A stretch of DNA of 64,000 nt from the NCBI GenBank assembly GCA_003480425.1, contig QUJA01000004.1, positions 82,036-146,035 on the forward strand, in the 5' to 3' direction. Both the position numbers and the translations under genes were made by a program. Within the stretch, counting starts at the first letter, position 1. Every line of letters starts with the position of its first letter. The notes beneath the pieces were generated by a model that had not been told where the DNA came from, made no database searches, and worked only from the letters and a program-made list of their open reading frames with translations. Positions 49,615-59,024 of this stretch are shown here, one piece after another. Source of the stretch: Firmicutes bacterium AM31-12AC. Its GTDB lineage: Bacteria > Bacillota > Clostridia > Lachnospirales > Lachnospiraceae.

Positions 49615-49932
49615 TTATTTGTTTTTCATCTTGATGTCGATGAATACACCAGCTGGCATTTCCAATCTTGACAGTGCATCAACTGTTTTCTGTGTTGGTG
49701 CAGCAATGTCGATGAGTCTCTTATGAGTTCTCTGCTCGAACTGCTCTCTAGAGTCTTTATATTTGTGTACGGCTCTCAGAATTGTAACTACTTCCTTCTT
49801 AGTTGGAAGCGGTACCGGTCCGCTCACCTGTGCTCCGTTTTTCTTAACAGTTTCGATGATTTTTTTAGCAGATGCATCAACTAACTGATGATCATACGCT
49901 TTCAATGTGATTCTCATTACTTGACTTGCCAT
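49615..49932 (-). CDS. rpsJ: 30S ribosomal protein S10
   Basis: 105 residues ([41 protein letters not shown]). First gene of the superoperon; in other bacteria it also pairs with NusB in antitermination. Confidence 0.98.
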   Translation of the reverse strand: MASQVMRITLKAYDHQLVDASAKKIIETVKKNGAQVSGPVPLPTKKEVVTILRAVHKYKDSREQFEQRTHKRLIDIAAPTQKTVDALSRLEMPAGVFIDIKMKNK

Positions 49933-49939
49933 AAAAAAA

Positions 49940-50188
49940 GTCGCCTCCTTTTCGTACTTTTAAACCCAGTACGACAAGCGGTGACTGTACACTCTCCCGT
50001 GTGTGTCATGCAGACTTACACGTTGTTTCATACTTTTACCTTTAGTGGTAAGTTGTAATCAGTTATGATTCGTACAGTGACTTGTCGCCAGTTTCCTAAC
50101 TTGACATTCGCTCCACGGAAAACCTGCCATCATGTATTTACATGTCAGCAGCAACCTCTCGCTTCACAGCTATCATGCCACAGCTCTC
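49940..50188 (-). promoter_or_regulatory. Structured S10-operon leader
   Basis: A 250-base untranslated leader on the minus strand. GACAAG and ACTGTAC (49973-49978, 49984-49990) can pair with CTTGTC and GTACAGT (50081-50086, 50072-50078), closing an 80-base domain. CATGTATTTACATG (50131-50144) forms a local hairpin. Position fits an S10/L4-type autoregulatory leader. Confidence 0.65.
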
Positions 50189-50190
50189 TT

Positions 50191-50219
50191 AGTATAACCA
50201 ATCATCGTCCATATTGCAA
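50191..50219 (-). promoter_or_regulatory. Promoter of S10-spc-alpha superoperon
   Basis: Minus-strand TTGCAA (50219-50214) and TATACT (50196-50191), spacer 17. Confidence 0.85.
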
Positions 50220-50395
50220 GTACTTTTTTATATTTTTTTGTATTTTTTTCTTTTTTATGATTTTTGTTATTTATCTCAATTCCCAACCGGTTCTTCTGTG
50301 CTATTTGCACAACACCCCTCTATCATATACGTTCAAAACATTTTCATTATATAATAGGAAGAAACTCTTTTTATAAATAATTCTTTTTTCGTCTC

Positions 50396-50424
50396 TTGAC
50401 ATTACCACATTAAAGTGGTATTGT
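50396..50424 (+). promoter_or_regulatory. Orphan promoter with palindromic operator
   Basis: TTGACA (50396-50401), TATTGT (50419-50424), spacer 17. The palindrome TACCACATTAAAGTGGTA (50403-50420) fills the spacer, as an operator would. Confidence 0.6.
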
Positions 50425-50431
50425 TAAGAAG

Positions 50432-50492
50432 ACTTATAGATAAATGAAACCAAGGGCGGTTTCCCAAGAGGGGGAGACTGTCTTTTTTGTAT
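50432..50492 (+). ncRNA. Possible short RNA ending in terminator hairpin
   Basis: Directly after the orphan promoter, GGCGGTTTCCC pairs with GGGAGACTGTC (with G-U pairs) over an AAGAGG-type loop, followed by six T at 50482-50488. The transcript would be about 60 bases. A 26-codon frame (MKPRAVSQEGETVFFVFEAH) runs through it without a ribosome site. The rest of the gap to 50753 shows only a small hairpin (GTCCTAT/ATAGGAC, 50554-50571). Confidence 0.4.
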
Positions 50493-50752
50493 TTGAGGCT
50501 CATCATTTATCGCAGAATTATTAAAAATACATTTTTCGTTGTTTATAAGTCAAGTCCTATCAACATAGGACCCCCAACCATTTTTGTTGCTCTTGCAGTT
50601 ACATTGACGCCGTTCATTTCCCCCAAAGATGATCCTGCGCCGATGAACTCCAATTAATATATACGCCCTGTTTATCAGGGTTTTCCCCAGATTTGTATAC
50701 ATTATTGACTGCGGAGCAGCGAGAAGTTAACCTCTCAATGACATACCAAAAA

Positions 50753-50792
50753 AAGACAAAGGACACAGCGAAAACTGTGTCCTTTGTTTTTG
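50753..50792. terminator. Terminator of selenium operon, bidirectional
   Basis: ACAAAGGACACAG/CTGTGTCCTTTGT, loop CGAAAA, with T runs in both directions; three bases past the DUF3343 stop on the minus strand. Confidence 0.9.
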
Positions 50793-50794
50793 CA

Positions 50795-51031
50795 TTAAAC
50801 CATAACCTGATGCAATGCTTCTTCTTCAATTCCAACTTTTTTCATTTCTTCTCTTATTGCGCCTTCTTCCCCCGGCAACGCACACCAGGAAAGTCCGCAC
50901 CCTGCGGATATAGACCGCGGAACCGGTATCAGTCTTCCCGGTATCTGATCTGCTTTACAGGCTTTTTCCATCGCCATAGCATCTGCCGTTGTATGAAATG
51001 TTACAACGAGCTTTAATTCTTTCTTTCTCAT
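50795..51031 (-). CDS. DUF3343 protein of selenium cluster
   Basis: 78 residues. Belongs to the small putative Se/S-binding proteins found beside YedE/YedF. Conserved PVPRSISAGCGLSWCALPGEE with two cysteines that may handle selenium or persulfide. Function unproven. Weak ribosome site. Last gene of the class V aminotransferase-yedE-tusA unit. Confidence 0.85.
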   Translation of the reverse strand: MRKKELKLVVTFHTTADAMAMEKACKADQIPGRLIPVPRSISAGCGLSWCALPGEEGAIREEMKKVGIEEEALHQVMV

Positions 51032-51071
51032 AATCCAAATTCTTCTCTTTATCCGATCCGCTCAGTTGAAT

Positions 51072-51275
51072 TTACTCAATTGTCACTTCAAATCCATCAT
51101 CAGTCTGTACTGATGTTGCTTTCTTTCCATGATTCTGAGCATATTTTTCTACATTTGTCTTTTGATGTGGCTCTGTCACCAGCACCTTTACTGCTCCATC
51201 CATATTTTTCATAGCTTCGGCAGTTAACATTAATGGTTCCGGACAAGATAAACCTCTCGCATCTACTGTTTTCAT
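51072..51275 (-). CDS. TusA-like sulfur/selenium carrier
   Basis: 67 residues, one TusA domain. Catalytic Cys10 in DARGLSCPEPLMLT with the CPxP signature. TusA relatives carry persulfide; beside yedE and selD, selenium transfer is likely. Lies 20 bases after yedE. Confidence 0.9.
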   Translation of the reverse strand: MKTVDARGLSCPEPLMLTAEAMKNMDGAVKVLVTEPHQKTNVEKYAQNHGKKATSVQTDDGFEVTIE

Positions 51276-51295
51276 ATGAATCCCTCTTTTCTATT

Positions 51296-52389
51296 TTAAG
51301 CTGTTTTACGACGATTTGTAAATGCAATTACAAAACAAGCAACAATACATATAATAACTGCGATTTTACCATTTGCTGTCACTGCACCTGCAACCACTTC
51401 TTTTGTTTCTGGATTCAAAGCTGTTCCGCTTGATGCGAGTCCAAGATTATGGCACAATGCTGCTCCAACAAACATTCCTACAACTGTAACGGCTGAATCA
51501 GATGATCCCTGTCCTGCAAGAACAAGCTGACGCAGCGGGCATCCTCCTGCAAGAACTGCTGCGAAACCAACCGCATACATACCAAGGATATTCCACAAAT
51601 GTTCTGAATGTGCAATTACACCAGGTGTATTAAAGCTAAGTACAAAGTTTCCTGTTACCAGATTGTAAATGAGCATAACTACAAAGAATCCACCGATCAC
51701 TGATACTAACTCAAAATTTCTCATTAAAATAATATCACGAACACTTCCTGCGAAGCACATTCTTGATTTCTGTGCAAATGCTCCGAACAAAAGCCCTCCA
51801 ATCAGAGAAATTGCAACGGGTGCATGCATACTTCCAGGACCTGCTTCACTGGATTTTAATAATGTTGTAAATAAAGCTAATAATAAAATTCCTACTGCAA
51901 TCACAGAAATGATCATTCCCGAAGATTTCTGTGCCGGATAAGCTCTTCCAAGCGAATATCCCTGTTTTAAAACAATTACACCTGTTCCTACTCCAAGAAC
52001 AAATCCAATCAGTGCAACCCATGCATTCAAGTCACCTGCTGACATACGAATTACCATACGCAGTGGGCATCCTAAAAATACAAGTGCTCCGATTGTAAGA
52101 ATCATACCTAATATAAAACGTGTCATTGTAGCTGAACCGGCTGTCGCACAATATTCCTTTGTAGCCAGTGAAATTATCAATGATCCAAGTATAATTCCAA
52201 CGATCTCCGGTCTCGCATACTGTACAACTGCTGCCTGATGCATTCCAAGCGCACCTGCTGTATCACGGATGAAACATGCAACACAGATTGCCATGTTTGC
52301 CGGATTTCCAAAATATGCCAGACATGCTGCAACTAATCCACAAAGCACTCCGCTAATGCCATTTTCTTCTTTGAACCTGCAAAATTCAT
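51296..52389 (-). pseudogene. yedE: YedE-type selenium/sulfur membrane transporter, frameshifted near N-terminus
   Basis: About 365 residues with many membrane helices and the YeeE/YedE cysteine motifs (FLGCPLRMVIRMSAGDLNAW, AGGCPLRQLVLAGQGSSDS). Thought to import selenium or thiosulfate-type sulfur. The natural start, ATG 52389 six bases after GGGAGG, reads MNFAG and then leaves frame; FKEENGISGVLCG continues one frame over. One missing base near 52374-52378 explains it. A TTG start at 52444 inside the preceding gene is an unlikely alternative. Confidence 0.8.
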
Positions 52390-52406
52390 ACTGAACCTCC
52401 CATTTC

Positions 52407-53554
52407 TCACTCCTCGGACAATTCACGTACTGCCCGAATCGCAATTTCTACTTCTTCCTTTGTGTTGAAATGAGAAAAACTAAAGCGAACCGCCCCCTGC
52501 TCTGCATTTTGTAGGGATTCATGCATCAGTGGAGCGCAGTGTCCTCCCGCTCTTGTAGAAATACCATACGACATCAAAAGTTCATCACTAACCTCTGCCG
52601 AATCATAATCATACAAATTAAATGAGACAATCGGGCATCTCTCTCTTTTAGAAAAATCTCCATATATAGCCACTCCCGGGATTTCCTTGATGCCATCGTA
52701 AAATTGCCAGGCTCTCTGCAATGCAACCTCTTTAATTACATCCATCCCCTTTTCTTCCACATACTTTAAAGCTGCATTGAGTCCTGCGATCCCATGACCA
52801 TTCAAAGTTCCTGCCTCCAGTGCTGTCGGCATCTGTTCCGGATGATTGTGATTGTAAGTATCAACCCCACTCCCACCTCGTTTCAGCGGTCTGATCTTTA
52901 TGCCATTCCTCACATAGATTCCACCCGTTCCTTGCGGACCATACAAACTCTTATGCCCGGTAAAACAAAGCACATCAATCCCCATCTTCTGTACATCTAT
53001 CGGAAATACACCTGCTGTTTGAGATGCATCTACAATAAATAACAGCTTATGCGCTTTCGCAATCTTCCCGATTCGTTCAATATCATTGAGATTTCCCGTA
53101 AGATTCGAACCATGCGTGCAAATAATTGCTTTTGTCTCTTGTCTCACCGCCGCTTCCAGCATATCATATGAAATATTACCATCCTCGTCAGCCGGCAAAA
53201 TCGTCAATGTTGCTCCCGCCTGCTGCCGCTCATATAATGGTCTGAGAACCGAATTATGTTCCATCACCGTTGTGATCACATGATCTCCGGGATTGATCAG
53301 CCCTTGGATCGCAATGTTCAGACTTTCCGTTGCATTGCTTGTAAAGGCAATCTGCTTTGGATTCTCTGCATGAAACATTCTTCCAAGGCGTTCCCTCGTA
53401 TCATAAATAACTCTCGCTGCATCCAACGACGCCTCCGTACTTCCTCTTCCTGCATTACCAAGATGATTTATTGCCTGTACGATTGCTTCTGCACTTCTGG
53501 TGGCTTAGGCAGTGTGGTTGCTGCATTGTCCATATAAATCGTATGTTTTTCCAT
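52407..53554 (-). pseudogene. Class V aminotransferase (cysteine desulfurase-like) of selenium cluster, frameshifted
   Basis: The frame from ATG 53554 reads MEKHTIYMDNAATTLPKPPE and is lost at about 53491-53494. AEAIVQAINHLGNAGRGSTEASLDAAR and the long remainder follow one frame over; one missing base accounts for it. The PLP lysine lies in CFTGHKSLYGPQGTGG and the Cys loop in RAGGHCAP. Homologues next to selD supply selenium from selenocysteine or sulfur from cysteine. An ATG at 53426 would give a protein lacking the first 40 residues. Confidence 0.85.
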
Positions 53555-53584
53555 TGTTTATCCTCTTGTTTTTCTCTAAAAAAT

Positions 53585-53613
53585 ATTATACTACCTAAAA
53601 TTTTTTCAGTCTA
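53585..53613 (-). promoter_or_regulatory. Promoter of class V aminotransferase-yedE unit
   Basis: Minus-strand TAGACT (53613-53608) and TATAAT (53590-53585), spacer 17. Confidence 0.65.
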
Positions 53614-53632
53614 ATTGAAACCTATAATAAAT

Positions 53633-53667
53633 GAAAGAACTTATAGATTTTTTCTATAAGTTCTTTC
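53633..53667 (-). terminator. Hairpin overlapping the selD stop codon
   Basis: GAAAGAACTTATAG/CTATAAGTTCTTTC, 14 perfect pairs, 7-base loop. It encodes the last SelD residues. The following tail is only moderately T-rich, so termination is likely but not certain. Confidence 0.5.
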
Positions 53668-54729
53668 GCATTTTTCGATACTATTTTTTAGATATATCCA
53701 CTTTTCGTCTGCTTCCCTCACCGTACCGATTCGCGAAGCTCTCGTTTCCAGACCATGTGCTTCAAATGCATTCATAATATCATCTGCATACTCCGGTGCC
53801 ACACTAATCAGCAGACCACCTGAAGTCTGCGGGTCATAGAGAAGATCAATATCTGTCTCCGTTGCATCACCTGTCTCTACCATATGACCGGAATATTCCC
53901 TATTCTTATAGGAACCTGCCGGCACAAGTCCCATCTGTGCAAGCTCCACGGCTCCGTCAATATATGCTACATCATCCACATAAATGTCAAAGCTCACCTT
54001 ACTTGCCGATGCCATCTCCGCACAATGTCCCAGTAAACCAAAACCGGTTATATCCGTACAAGCTGATATTGGATATTTTTCAATCACTTCTTTTGCCTTT
54101 TTATTTAAAGAAGACATCACTTTAATTGCTTCCTGCATCGAACTTTCAAAAGCCATCTCTGCTTTCACTGCTGTATTTACTACTCCGCTTCCGATTGGCT
54201 TGGTCAAAATCAATGCATCCCCCGGTCTGCAGCCATAATTTTTAAATATTTTTTTCGGATGCACAAAACCGGAAACACACAATCCATACTTCGGTTCATT
54301 ATCCTGAACAGAATGTCCCCCTACAAGAACAGCTCCCGCTTCTTTTACCTTGTCTGCACCACCTCTTAATATATCTGCAAGGATAGACGGATCAAGGCAA
54401 TTTGGAAATCCAACGACATTCAAAGCAATCTTTGGCTCTCCGCCCATTGCGTAGACATCACTAAGTGAGTTTGCTGCTGCGATCTGGCCAAACGTATACG
54501 GATCATCTACTACCGGTGTAAAAAAATCCACCGTCTGTATCATTGCGATTTCATCTGTAATTTTATAAATTGCGGCATCATCCGATGTCTCAATTCCTAC
54601 CAGGAGATTCTCATCCTGGAATTTTGGCAGCTTACCCAGAACCTGGGCAAGGGTCTCAGGACCGATTTTAGCCGCTCATCCGGCGGTATTCGTCATCTGA
54701 GTGAGTCTGATCTCATCTCTCGTTTTCAT
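53641..54729 (-). CDS. selD: Selenophosphate synthase, selenoprotein with in-frame UGA (Sec18)
   Basis: Makes selenophosphate from selenide and ATP. 362 residues from ATG 54729, seven bases after GGGGAGGA. Codon 18 (54678-54676) is TGA within LTQMTNTAG-U-AAKIGPE, exactly where the catalytic Cys/Sec of SelD sits. The frame continues with VGIETSDDAAIYKI, FFTPVVDDPYTFGQIAA and ACTDITGFGLLGH. About 24 bases after TGA, CTTGCCCAG-GTT-CTGGGTAAG can form a SECIS-like hairpin. Without Sec insertion only a 17-residue peptide or an N-truncated protein would be made. Confidence 0.93.
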
Positions 54730-54748
54730 TCCATTTCCTCCCCTCTGC

Positions 54749-55357
54749 TTATGGACGAAGAATTTTGTCTGCATTATTCATAGTTTCTACAATACTATAC
54801 ATATTTGTCACAGTTCCAACCTGGAGTTTTTCTTTCAGTCCATAGTAGTCAAGGCAAGTTCCACATGTCATAATCTCAACGCCCTGTGCTTCCAAGGTTT
54901 TCAAATCTTCCAACGATTCAGAACCTTCTGTTGTGATTTTTGCACCACCATTATAAAATAAAATTGTCTTTGGAAGTTCTTCTAGCTGTGTCAGTGCAAA
55001 AATAAATCCTTTAATTAAAACTTTGCCAAGATCTTCTTTCCCTTCACCCATATGATCTGCTGCAATCACAACAACTGTATTTCTTCTGCTGTCAGGTATG
55101 CATGTAACCGGTGCAGCTTCTGTATCCTTCGCAACTGCGCCGCTAAGCTGAATCGTAACCTTAAATTCTTTTTCAGCTAATTTTTCCGATGTTACTGTTC
55201 CCCCTGAACTCTGTGCCATCTTTGTCACATTCTGAACCGCAATCTCATTATCAACCAATACTTCAATTGTCTCTGCACCGGTTACTTTCTGTATTGCTTT
55301 TTTTGTTTTTATAACTGGAATCGGGCATGCATCGCCCATTGCATTTACTGTAATCAT
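54749..55357 (-). CDS. yedF: Selenium metabolism protein YedF
   Basis: 202 residues. N-terminal TusA-like domain with Cys in GDACPIPVIKTKKAI and C-terminal DsrE-like domain with CGTCLDYYGL. Co-occurs with SelD, including in Se-cofactor systems. Start at 55357 after GGGAGAAAATGAT; upstream codons belong to tRNA-Sec. Confidence 0.93.
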   Translation of the reverse strand: MITVNAMGDACPIPVIKTKKAIQKVTGAETIEVLVDNEIAVQNVTKMAQSSGGTVTSEKLAEKEFKVTIQLSGAVAKDTEAAPVTCIPDSRRNTVVVIAADHMGEGKEDLGKVLIKGFIFALTQLEELPKTILFYNGGAKITTEGSESLEDLKTLEAQGVEIMTCGTCLDYYGLKEKLQVGTVTNMYSIVETMNNADKILRP

Positions 55358-55376
55358 ATCATTTTCTCCCTTCTTT

Positions 55377-55474
55377 TGGCGGATACGTGTGGGAATCGAA
55401 CCCACCCAAGACGTTCCACACGCCTCACACTGGTTTTGAAGACCAGGGGACACACCAGCTGCCCAGCCGCACCC
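55377..55474 (-). tRNA. selC: tRNA-Sec (TCA)
   Basis: 98 bases with encoded CCA. Anticodon loop CTTCAAA between CTGGT and ACCAG gives TCA. Long variable arm (AGGCGT/ACGTCTT), T arm GTGGG-TTCGATT-CCCAC, discriminator G. The 8-pair acceptor (GGGTGCGG with ACGTATCC) has two G-U pairs and a G-A mismatch next to the T arm. It lies 19 bases before yedF. Confidence 0.95.
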
Positions 55475-55578
55475 AGATTAAAGCAATTCGTTCAACTTGA
55501 ATATATCGAATGCACTATCTCTTAGTATATACTGTTTTCTGTGAAAATTCTAGTTACTGTTCACAGTAAGTGTGACCA

Positions 55579-56481
55579 TCAACACATTCTATTGAATGTT
55601 TCCGCTATTTTCATCATCTTTTTCACAGCCTTTGTGCGAGGATATTCTTTATTATATACGACATACAATTTTCGAACCCTCTTTTTTTCTCCCAGCGGAT
55701 ATGCCAGAACGTTCTCCCATTTCAAATCCTCCGCTGCTGCAAGCTTTGAAATGATTGTTACACCAATTCCTTTTTTTACAGATTGTTTTATCACCTCCGT
55801 ATTTTCCATATTTGCAACTACGTTTAGTTTTCGAATATCAATCCCTTCCCGCTTTAATTGCTTTTCTGCCTCTTTTCTTGTTCCGGAACCTTGCTCCCTC
55901 ATTATAATTGGAACTCGTTCCAGCCACTCTATCCCGGTTTCTGTCTCCTTTATCTGACGATATTTCTCGTTGTTTGGCATGACAATAATCAATTCATCAT
56001 CAAAAAACGGAACATATTCACAAGATTTCTTATCTAATATCGTTCCAGTAAATCCAATATCTACCGTACGCTCCGAAACAGCCCTTATCACCCCGGCACT
56101 GTCCGACTCAACCAATTCAAACTGTTCTTTCGGATACATACTACTGTAACGGCTTAATATGTCCGGCAAGAGATACTGTGCCGGAATCGTGGAAGCAGCA
56201 ATCTTAATACAAGAATTAGAAGCTACATCACTGTCAAAAGCCTCATATATCAATTGTTCCAGATTCAACATCTGTCTTGCATATTGATATAACTTTTCGC
56301 CTTCATCTGTAAGGCCTACTTCTCTTGTATTTCGCAAAAACAATTTGATATTCAATTCTTTCTCCAATGCGGAAACATGTGCACTGACCGTTGGCTGTGT
56401 CAGATACAGCTCTCGCGCTGCTTTTGAGAAGCTGCGCTTTTCTGCCACATTCACAAACGCCTCTAACTGTTTTAAATTCAT
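55579..56481 (-). CDS. LysR-family regulator of selenium cluster
   Basis: 300 residues: winged helix-turn-helix (FSKAARELYLTQPTVSAHVSALEKEL, about 18-45) and a periplasmic-binding-like effector domain with IMREQGSGTRKEAEK. Intact, unlike its neighbours. A LysR gene beside selA/selD is common in Clostridia and presumed to sense selenium or sulfur status. Confidence 0.9.
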   Translation of the reverse strand: MNLKQLEAFVNVAEKRSFSKAARELYLTQPTVSAHVSALEKELNIKLFLRNTREVGLTDEGEKLYQYARQMLNLEQLIYEAFDSDVASNSCIKIAASTIPAQYLLPDILSRYSSMYPKEQFELVESDSAGVIRAVSERTVDIGFTGTILDKKSCEYVPFFDDELIIVMPNNEKYRQIKETETGIEWLERVPIIMREQGSGTRKEAEKQLKREGIDIRKLNVVANMENTEVIKQSVKKGIGVTIISKLAAAEDLKWENVLAYPLGEKKRVRKLYVVYNKEYPRTKAVKKMMKIAETFNRMC

Positions 56482-56525
56482 TTCTGCTTCTTATCCTTTT
56501 CCTTTATCTTTTTTCTGTCATTGAT

Positions 56526-57933
56526 TCAAATCCTGCAACTGTTCAGCACATCTTGTATACTGCCTACAATATAAGGAATCTGTTCTTCCTCTATCGTCCG
56601 CATATCCATAGCCCAGACACCGTTTATCATTCTCCCGATAATCGGTGTCGCCAAAGCTCGCATTCTCTTTTCCATCTCTGATGCCGAACATATTCCGAAC
56701 GTATTGCAACTGCTGTACTGGAAATCTTTTCAAGTGGAAGCGCCCCTCCGCCAATCTGTGACTCACAAGCTTCTAACACGATCTGAGCAGGAGCTTCTGC
56801 TGTTCTAACTGGAATTTCAACTTTTGTGCACGCTGCTTCACAGTATCCGGCATCTCAGATATCCTCTTTAAGACAGGTATCTTCTGCATCGCTCTCTCTT
56901 CTGATAAATATTCCTCCAGCGTCATCTCCAATGCAGCTGTAGTAAATTTATCCACGCGCAATGCACGTGTCAGCGGGGCCTTCTTCATCTTATCGATATA
57001 ACATTTTCTGCCGACTATGATTCCTGCCTGCGGACCGCCTAACAACTTATCTCCACTAAAACAAACAACATCTGCACCGCCGCAGATTGCCTCCTGTACC
57101 ATCGGCTCATGAGAAATACCATACCTGCTTAAATCAACCAATGCTCCACTTCCAAGATCTTCAATTATCGGAATCTCATGCTCTTTTGCAATTGCTTTCA
57201 ACTCTGGTACCGCAACAGATTCCGTAAAGCCGACAATCTGATAATTGCTTGTATGGACCTTGAGAATAGCCTTTGTCTCTTCCGTGATTGCTTTCTCATA
57301 ATCTGGCAGATGTGTTTTATTTGTCGTACCGACCTCAACCAAAACCGCACCGCTTTGCTCCATCACATCCGGTATGCGGAACTTTCCGCCAATCTCCACC
57401 AGTTCTCCTCGCGACACGATCACCTCACCTGATTTTGCAAGCGTACTCAGACACAAAAGAACTGCTGCCGCATTATTATTTACAACAAGGGCTGCCTCTG
57501 CACCTGTCAGACGGCAAAGCAAGGATTCAAAATGTGCATTCCTCTCTCCCCGTTCTCCTCGCTGCAGATCATACTCCAGATTGGAATACTGCGTTGCGAT
57601 CACAGCCAGTTTTTCTGCATGTTCTCGATTAAGTGGTGCTCGCCCCAGATTCGTGTGTATAATAGTACCCGTTCCATTAATAACACTTCGTATATTCGGT
57701 GTATACAGCAGTTCCAGACTTTTACTGATACGATCCGGCAACTGCTCAACCGCCTTTAACACGTCTGTCTCATCCACAGATTCTCCAATCAGGACACGAA
57801 CTCGTTCCAGTTCATCCTGTACAACACGTTTGACACAGGATCTGCCATATCGTTCTTCTAATTTTCGAATCCCATCCTCTTCTAACAAAACATCTACCTT
57901 CGGGATTCTGCGATACAGCTGATTCTTATCCAT
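56526..57933 (-). pseudogene. selA: Selenocysteine synthase SelA with two one-base frameshifts
   Basis: Converts seryl-tRNA-Sec to selenocysteyl-tRNA-Sec with PLP. Frame one (from ATG 57933) covers MDKNQLYRRIPKVDVLLEED to about residue 370, including the PLP lysine in FSGDKLLGGPQAG. Then KVEIPVRTAEAPAQIVLEAC appears one frame over after a four-base A run (56822-56825), and MEKRMRALATPIIGRMING in the third frame after 56687. Each shift is repaired by adding one base; total length would be about 468 residues. No selB follows. Confidence 0.9.
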
Positions 57934-58137
57934 AATTTTCGAATATCCTCCTTGTGTCTTTTTATTTATCTTATATAGTATCAACTTTTCACATAAAAAG
58001 AAAGGACATATGGGAATATCTTACAGAAAATTTCCAAGCTTTCAATATGAACTAGTTCTTTTCTCTCGGTCATGCTATAATAAGTCCACGATAATATTTT
58101 AGATTTTATTTCAATAAATTCAGAAAGGATTATATTT

Positions 58138-58998
58138 ATGTGGATTGCAGATAATTGGAAAGATTATGAAGTGATAGATTGTTCAAAGGGTGAAAAATTA
58201 GAGAGATGGGGCGACTATATTTTGGTTCGTCCAGACCCGCAGGTCATCTGGGACACTCCGAAAAATGATTACGGATGGAAGCACCGCAACGGACATTATC
58301 ACCGCAGTAAAAAAGGTGGCGGAGAGTGGGAATTCTTTGATCTTCCACAACAATGGCAAATTCATTACGGTTCTCTGACATTTAACCTGAAGCCATTCAA
58401 CTTTAAACATACGGGACTTTTCCCTGAACAGGCAGCAAACTGGGACTGGTTCTCTGATATCATAAAAAAAGCAAACCGTCCTGTAAAGGTATTAAACCTT
58501 TTTGCATACACAGGAGGAGCTACACTTGCCGCTGCCGCTGCAGGAGCTCAGGTTACTCATGTTGACGCTTCAAAAGGTATGGTCGGATGGGCTAAAGAGA
58601 ATGCTGTATCTTCAGGACTTGGCGATGCTCCTATCCGTTGGCTTGTAGACGACTGTGTCAAATTTGTAGAGCGCGAGATCCGCCGTGGCAATACTTACGA
58701 TGCAATCATTATGGATCCGCCTTCTTATGGACGTGGACCAAAAGGCGAGATTTGGAAGATTGAAGACATGATCCATCCATTGATCAAGCTTTGTACTAAA
58801 ATCTTATCAAAGGATGCCATTTTCTTCCTTGTGAATTCATATACAACCGGTCTTGCTCCTGCCGTATTAACTTACATGATTGCAACAGAACTCAAGGCAT
58901 GGAACGGACACGTAGAATCTCAGGAAATCGGACTCCCGGTTAAAAATACCGGTCTGGTACTTCCTTGCGGAGCATCCGGACGCTGGCAGAGAGATTAA
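58138..58998 (+). CDS. Class I SAM-dependent methyltransferase, RlmI-like
   Basis: 286 residues. SAM-binding motif NLFAYTGGATLAAAAAGA, acidic VDASKGM, and catalytic MDPPSYGRGPKGE of the RlmI/RlmK group that modifies 23S rRNA cytosine or guanine. The PUA domain is missing, so the target is uncertain. AGAAAGGA site precedes it; a TATAAT at 58076 may be its -10. The 27-base gap to topB suggests cotranscription. Confidence 0.87.
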   Translation: MWIADNWKDYEVIDCSKGEKLERWGDYILVRPDPQVIWDTPKNDYGWKHRNGHYHRSKKGGGEWEFFDLPQQWQIHYGSLTFNLKPFNFKHTGLFPEQAANWDWFSDIIKKANRPVKVLNLFAYTGGATLAAAAAGAQVTHVDASKGMVGWAKENAVSSGLGDAPIRWLVDDCVKFVEREIRRGNTYDAIIMDPPSYGRGPKGEIWKIEDMIHPLIKLCTKILSKDAIFFLVNSYTTGLAPAVLTYMIATELKAWNGHVESQEIGLPVKNTGLVLPCGASGRWQRD

Positions 58999-59024
58999 AT
59001 ACTATTTATTCAGGAGATTAACTC

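Noticed and set aside
52390..52444. TTG start for YedE at 52444
   Set aside because: Lies inside the preceding gene without a ribosome site and yields a non-homologous N-terminus; the GGGAGG site points to ATG 52389.
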